Shown here in pieces: positions 59,501 through 64,000 of a DNA stretch of 64,000 bases (position 1 is its first letter; each line of letters starts with the position of its first letter). A model generated the notes under the pieces. That model was not told where the DNA came from and ran no database searches. It was given only the letters and a program-made list of their open reading frames with translations. Origin of the DNA: Dimorphilus gyrociliatus (Eukaryota; Annelida; Polychaeta; Dinophilidae); contig CAJFCJ010000028.1 of assembly GCA_904063045.1 (NCBI GenBank), positions 434,001 through 498,000 on the forward strand. Reading direction: 5' to 3'. The position numbers were made by a program, and so were the translations under genes.

Positions 59501-60831
59501 ATTATCATCATTACTAAATATTATACAAGTTATAGGCCTATAAAGTATATTTTATTTAGTTTTAATAATGCAATTGTGCCTCATATAGGGAGGCTCAAGA
59601 GTAGTAAGTTGGCAACGAATATTCTATACTCTATAAACTTTTATCTTCTAAATAAAAAATTGAATTATCAGCAATTTATTCCAGAAATTTATTTATAGAA
59701 TATTTATGATAAAATACAATATCCTTCTTCTTGGTAAATAACTCTATTGCATATATATTAGAACATCTGCAATGTATCTATATACAATATGAATTTGCCC
59801 AAAAGCGAACTATTATACTAATCTATTAACAATTCTATATTAAGAAGAAGAACAAGAAGAACAAGAAGAACAAGAAGAACAAGAACAAGGAGGATATTGT
59901 ATAAATCATTAATGAATTTTTTCTTTGAAAATATAAATGACTATTTAATAACTAAAAAATTGCTGATATAAGAATTTTCTATCATTAATATAAAGAAAAC
60001 ACTATATTTTTTTTTTGCACAAACAACTGCACCATTTTTTTTCCTTTTATACAAACAACTGTTGGATATATTTGAATAATTTGTGGTTTTGTTTGTTTGT
60101 TTGTTTTGTTTGTTTTTTGACTTTTCATATTAGTTTTTTACTTTATTATTTATATTTTGTTTATTCAGAAGAGTGTATTGGTTTTTTTTTATTTGTTTTG
60201 TTTTGTTTGTTTGTTTGTCAAAAAAAACACCTTTTTGTCGAGTTTATCATTAAATGGGATTTATTTATTTTTTCTTTCATTTTTATTAGAACCCAATTAC
60301 TGAAGATAGACTGTATCAACATATGGCTTTGGTATCATCGGCTTTTGCATTTAGCTGGTCAAAGTGGAATAATCAAGTTAAGGATAGCGAACAAATTATC
60401 ATTCAAGCCGCTGAACATATGGAAGACGAAGCGCTTCTTGAAGTAACTTTATCAATTCTTTATATTCACAACTTGAATTATATTATTACTAATATTAACG
60501 ATATTAAAATAATAGGAAGACTGGTCCTTATTCGCCGTTACGAAAAAGCGAACAACAAAGCTGAAAATGACAGAATTTGATGAAGAATTTTCCGCCGAAA
60601 TAGCACCTGGAACTGAGGTAAAAGAAATACTCTTCTATTCGATTATCTTCGTATAAAAATAATAGAATAACAAGGTTAACTCTCTGAATTTAGGCCCAGT
60701 CAAATATTTATCATCTTGGTAAACAATTAGCCACTGCTGAAGCAAGAACCAGAATTGAAGAAACAAATTTTGAATTTGTAAACACCTTATACAATTTAAT
60801 AAAATCAACTAGAATGTTAGTATTCTCTTAA
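56522..60831 (+). CDS. DNAI7: dynein axonemal intermediate chain 7 (CASC1/CFAP94)
   Basis: Axonemal protein needed for inner dynein arm and ciliary function. The inferred first coding exon is just the ATG at 56522, spliced to 56839: M-PKGGKKLSKAEKEKLKKEE, like CASC1 N-termini. Following exons: a Glu/Lys coiled coil; WQRYMSCEWPDPTLLPEINT (57290), NTYINLWRED; NNNLTLACWGNLAKNAR (57690); FQFDIPKLKLDDNADWGIR (57830). An acidic linker of variable length follows, then VIDLRAFQILGGIYHFNLCQ (58370), LPPQPRALQ; VYFCEEPQVARWNEKDKEW (58900); FSLVQDAHINMPFQTWEIRP (59110); KAAGLNLFPESDSYKYVSV (59370); MALVSSAFAFSWSKWNNQV (60325); and a C-terminus TRMLVFS. These match human CASC1 in order. The intron at 59433-60288 is about 850 bases and carries simple repeats. 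Confidence 0.93.
59842..59890 (+). repeat. AAGAAGAAC simple repeat in DNAI7 intron
   Basis: Nearly perfect tandem of AAGAAGAAC units (AAG/AAC trinucleotides) over about 48 bases, in the long DNAI7 intron on the coding strand. Confidence 0.9.
60087..60218 (+). repeat. TTTG/TTTTG simple repeat tracts in DNAI7 intron
   Basis: Two GTTTGTTTG-type tracts (60087-60117 and about 60191-60218) separated by AT-rich sequence. Together they create a long open frame rich in Phe and Cys that is not a gene. Confidence 0.85.
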
Positions 60832-61488
60832 AAAATGCCGATTTGATAAGAATAACTTTACCATGAAATCGTATATATTATTATTTCTATACATAACTTT
60901 ATTATTATTAATAATAATGAATGTTACAATATTTTGATAAATACTTCCTTATTTTGTATAAATACAGAAGAAAAATTAATATATAGATATATATCATTAT
61001 CTTATACAATACATTACAAATTGTATACTCTTATTCTATTTACAATATATCAATATGATCAAAATGGCACTTGAGAGAAAATGGAAGTTTACTTTAAATA
61101 AATGATACATCACGATTTAAAGAAATTGATAAGATATTAGTATATGTATGTATGTATGTATGTATGTTTGTGTGTGTAGGTGTGTATGTGCGTGAACGTA
61201 ATCTTATCAATTGGTATAAAAAAACATAAAACTTTAATTTATCAATGAGATAAACATTTTATAACTTATTATTTTACAATAATTGTTTAAAGAAAAATAA
61301 ATGTTAATACAACACAACAATTGAGAGAGACAAATTAAATTAGACGTTTGCTTGGTTGTTTTTGGATTGTTTCTTTTTTTTCTGTTTTTGTTTTAAGTTT
61401 GTCATTTTTGGTTTTTCTTTAAAAGTTAAAGTCGAGAATTTTTTTTATGTAAACGGTTATTCCTCTTCTTTTTCATTTATTAATTTAT
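60832..61488. other. convergent intergenic region (DNAI7 / SLC7)
   Basis: About 660 bases with two 3' ends. It holds a (GTAT)n/(GT)n microsatellite at 61143-61193 and several poly-T runs near 61370-61450. No gene is seen. Confidence 0.5.
61143..61193 (+). repeat. GTAT/GT microsatellite
   Basis: TATG tetranucleotide repeats run into GT dinucleotide-rich sequence over about 50 bases. Confidence 0.85.
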
Positions 61489-63885
61489 CTAATCGTTTGC
61501 CTCAGCTTCTGGTGAGATAATCTCGAAAAAGAGTTGAAGGTATGCGGTTACCGTTGCTATTTTTTCAAAGATAGAAAATGATTAAAATTGTTAAATTAAT
61601 CAATTTTCATAAACTTACCCATAAATGGTGGTATTTTATGGAAATATACTAAAGGAAAGTAGAAGAACAAACCACCAACTATAAATATTGAAGCGTATAA
61701 AAATTCCATTCTTGGGTCATCAATAATTGGAGCAACAACAAGATAGCAAGATGCTATCAGAACGATGATTGGAATGATTATTGGGACCTAGTTTGTTTTA
61801 AAAGAAAAAAGTATATATTAGCGTTATTATTGTAGAATTAGCTTGATTTCGTTTCATTTTCAATTCACCTTATATGGTCTTGGTTCATTTTTTCTAGTAA
61901 ATCTCATTACAATAAGTGCAGACATTGTTAGCCCGTAAAAAATCCAGGCCGAGAAATTAAAGAAATCAATTAACGATTCAATATCAGCTGGTATTATCAT
62001 AAGAAGTGCGATAAAAGAGACAAAGACTAAAGATGGGATTGGCGTATTTCTTTTAACGTGAACCATTCCCATCACTTCTACCATGTGTCCCTCTCTTCCA
62101 GCAACATAGAAGAGTCTATACAGGAGAGAAAAAGGATTCGATTTTTAAATTCCCCTAGTTAGCCAATTCTTTAATAATCATTATCAAATAGAATCAATTA
62201 AAGAATCATTAAACCTTCCGGCTGCAAACATGGAACCATTTATTGAACCAAAAGCGGAAGCGGCAATGAGTAGACTTATTAAGACCATTTTATATCTGAT
62301 TTCTCCTTCGAAAGTTTTTAGAAAATCCTAAAAGTAAATCATTAAAATCACAAATTATAAAAATTAAGAAAATATCTTGGAGCGTTAATTTTCCAATGGG
62401 AAAATTAACATAATCAACAACAATTAAAGCAAAGAAATAATCAAATATAGAAGCATCTTATCAAAAAAAATACGGGAAAGCAATCTGTAATATTTCATCA
62501 TCCTGAAGCGTGAGATTTGAAGATAAGCTTGTTTTAAAACGTATTATGTACCTGCTAGATGAAAACATTGTACCGTTGGCGGCACCAAATGTTGAAAAGG
62601 CTACGAAGATTGGTATCATCCATTTTACCGGTCTAATAACTGCTTCCGCCCATGTCTGTTTAATTTCTAACAGTCTAACTAACCGCCCAACATAATATTT
62701 ATTACATTAGAAATGTATACTTACAATAGCAACAGCCGTTGAATCCAGTAGTTGAGCCGGAGTCATTACAGTAAAGTAACTAATATTTACCAAAAGATAA
62801 CATACAGTAACCAACGGAATACCAATTAAGATTGAACGAGGTAGATTACTGAGATTAACGGTCAAGATTAATTTTGTTTTATAAACTTGTCCCAGTTGTT
62901 GTAAAATTTATCTACTTACACGTTTGGATTAATAATCTCTTCTGTTACGTAATTTAAATTATTCCATCCATCGTAGGCCCACATGCCGTTGTAAATACCA
63001 ATAGCAATTTTACCCACTTGTTTATTTGTACCCGTAAATCCAGTCGCCAAAATAGCTGTTTGACCTGATTAGAGAATGAAAAAATTAAGATTTTCAATAC
63101 TGTTTTAATTAATAGTCAAACCTTGGCCAAGTCTTACAATTCCTCCAATAATAATTACAGCGATGGCTATTAGTTTTGCAACTGTAAAGACAACTTGAAT
63201 TCTTGCTGCTAACTTGACGGAAAAGCAGTTGACAGCAGTAAGAAGAACTATTTTTTAAATTAATATTACGTATAGTTTGCTGTAAATAATATTTATAGCG
63301 ATTACTTATAACTAGAGCAGCCATGATTTTCTTATTTGGAGTTGGAGGCTCACCGCAACCGTCGTCAAAAAATGGTACCATTACGTATTCGGCGCAAGTT
63401 AGAGATATGATAGCAATCGATGACGGCTTTATTAACAACATTGAAACCCAATTAAAAAGAAATGCCGGTATTCTACCAATTGATCTATATTTCTCTTTTC
63501 CTCCATAGCATTCTAGTAAATATGCATATTCGCATCCCGACTTTGGAATCATAGTTCCAAGTTCGGCTAGTGAAAGTGCTCCAAACATTGATATTATTCC
63601 ACAGATAGACCAAGATATAAGAGACAATCCTACTGATCCAGATCCCCTAGTTACTCCCTTGGGGGAGATGAAAATTCCCGATCCTAATAGGTTTTAAAAA
63701 TCCGTTAATCCGTGCTAGATAAGAAACATGTTAAGAAACCTTTTTTTACCTATCATAGTTCCAACAATTAAAGAAATTCCAGCAACTAATCCAACTCTTT
63801 TCTTCAATCCTACTTTAGAATTAGATGATGCAATTGACACACCATCGTCCCCGTTTGAACCAATATTTCTCTCTCGAACGCTCAT
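61489..63885 (-). CDS. SLC7-family amino-acid transporter (light subunit; LAT or b(0,+) type)
   Basis: Twelve-TM amino-acid exchanger that normally pairs with an SLC3 glycoprotein. The start at 63885 reads [15 protein letters not shown]. The cytoplasmic N-tail leads to TM1 [19 protein letters not shown], the GSGIF region in the next exon ([16 protein letters not shown]), then [40 protein letters not shown], and [20 protein letters not shown]. Later exons include [17 protein letters not shown] (62940), [40 protein letters not shown] (62080), [20 protein letters not shown] and the C-terminus [19 protein letters not shown]. The subgroup resembles SLC7A9 or the LATs; xCT is less likely. The in-frame TTG further upstream is not used here. 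About 500 residues; the gene is complete or nearly so at the window edge. Confidence 0.88.
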
Positions 63886-64000
63886 GTTGCTGTAGCTGCC
63901 TTCACGATTGCACTCAGAATGAAGAAGCCGATCCAATTTATACCAGTTAAACTTTAAGCGTAACCGTTGGATGCGACAGAATAAAATATACTCAACGAAC
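63886..64000. other. 5' flank of the SLC7 gene
   Basis: The last 115 bases, upstream of the chosen SLC7 start. The frame stays open a little way upstream (to about 63945) without an ATG. It is likely 5' UTR. Confidence 0.4.

Noticed and set aside
60015..60446. Phe/Cys-rich open frame of 143 codons on the plus strand
   Set aside because: It runs over TTTG repeats in a DNAI7 intron and into the next exon in the wrong frame.

Overview
The window is nuclear DNA from a small, compact animal genome. It is AT-rich, with about two dozen protein genes in 64 kb. Most genes are split by GT-AG introns of roughly 45-100 bases, often with only 100-400 bases between neighbours. The gene content is that of a bilaterian with cilia and is slow-evolving: YTHDC2, DNAI7, ETFRF1, IQCK, WASHC5, NELFB and TBCE all align well by eye with vertebrate family members. 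The combination of compactness, tiny introns and conserved gene set would fit a meiofaunal lophotrochozoan such as a miniature annelid. That placement is inference; the sequence alone does not fix the species.

Layout, left to right. Positions 0.5-1.7 kb (-): class I phosphatidylinositol transfer protein. 2.0-2.9 (+): ERI3-type exonuclease. 3.3-6.6 (+): USO1/p115 vesicle tether. 6.8-14.6 (-): a tight tandem of an orphan membrane protein, DUS4L, a short-chain dehydrogenase and an orphan RanBP2-type zinc-finger gene. One intron of the zinc-finger gene carries a 1.65-kb Tc1-like transposon. 15.5-21.0 (+): WASHC5 (strumpellin), with an unrelated two-TM gene nested antisense in its first intron. 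21.1-22.1 (-): CUB-like membrane protein with PPxY motifs. 23.4-24.6 (+): acidic CARD protein, convergent with IQCK (24.8-26.1, -). 26.1-29.0: the largest gene-poor stretch, with a few unassigned exon-like pieces. 29.0-30.5 (+): MOB1. 31.0-33.0 (+): RCC1. 33.2-39.5 (-): NELFB, TBCE and a DIPK2-type kinase-fold protein. 40.0-41.4 (+): PIH1D1. 41.6-42.0 (-): small Cys-rich orphan. 42.5-47.7 (+): YTHDC2. 48.1-49.4 (-): an intronless alpha-L-fucosidase. 50.0-53.5 (-): MCM4 with an E2F-like promoter site. 54.6-55.7 (+): GT31 glycosyltransferase. 56.0-56.3 (-): ETFRF1, head to head with DNAI7 (56.5-60.8, +). 61.5-63.9 (-): SLC7-type amino-acid transporter.

Most genes are unrelated housekeeping genes: trafficking (USO1, WASHC5, PITP), nucleus and replication (RCC1, MCM4, NELFB), RNA (ERI3, DUS4L, YTHDC2), tubulin and cilia (TBCE, DNAI7, IQCK). 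The main leads are the ETFRF1-DNAI7 head-to-head pair, which is also adjacent in humans; X-box (RFX)-like motifs just upstream of DNAI7, the CARD gene and IQCK; the IR/DR Tc1 element with a single in-frame stop; an Asp-to-Asn change at a key RCC1 position; the nested gene; the tight minus-strand gene row; and several orphan membrane or domain-bearing proteins. I found no CRISPR array, prokaryotic system, rRNA or convincing tRNA.
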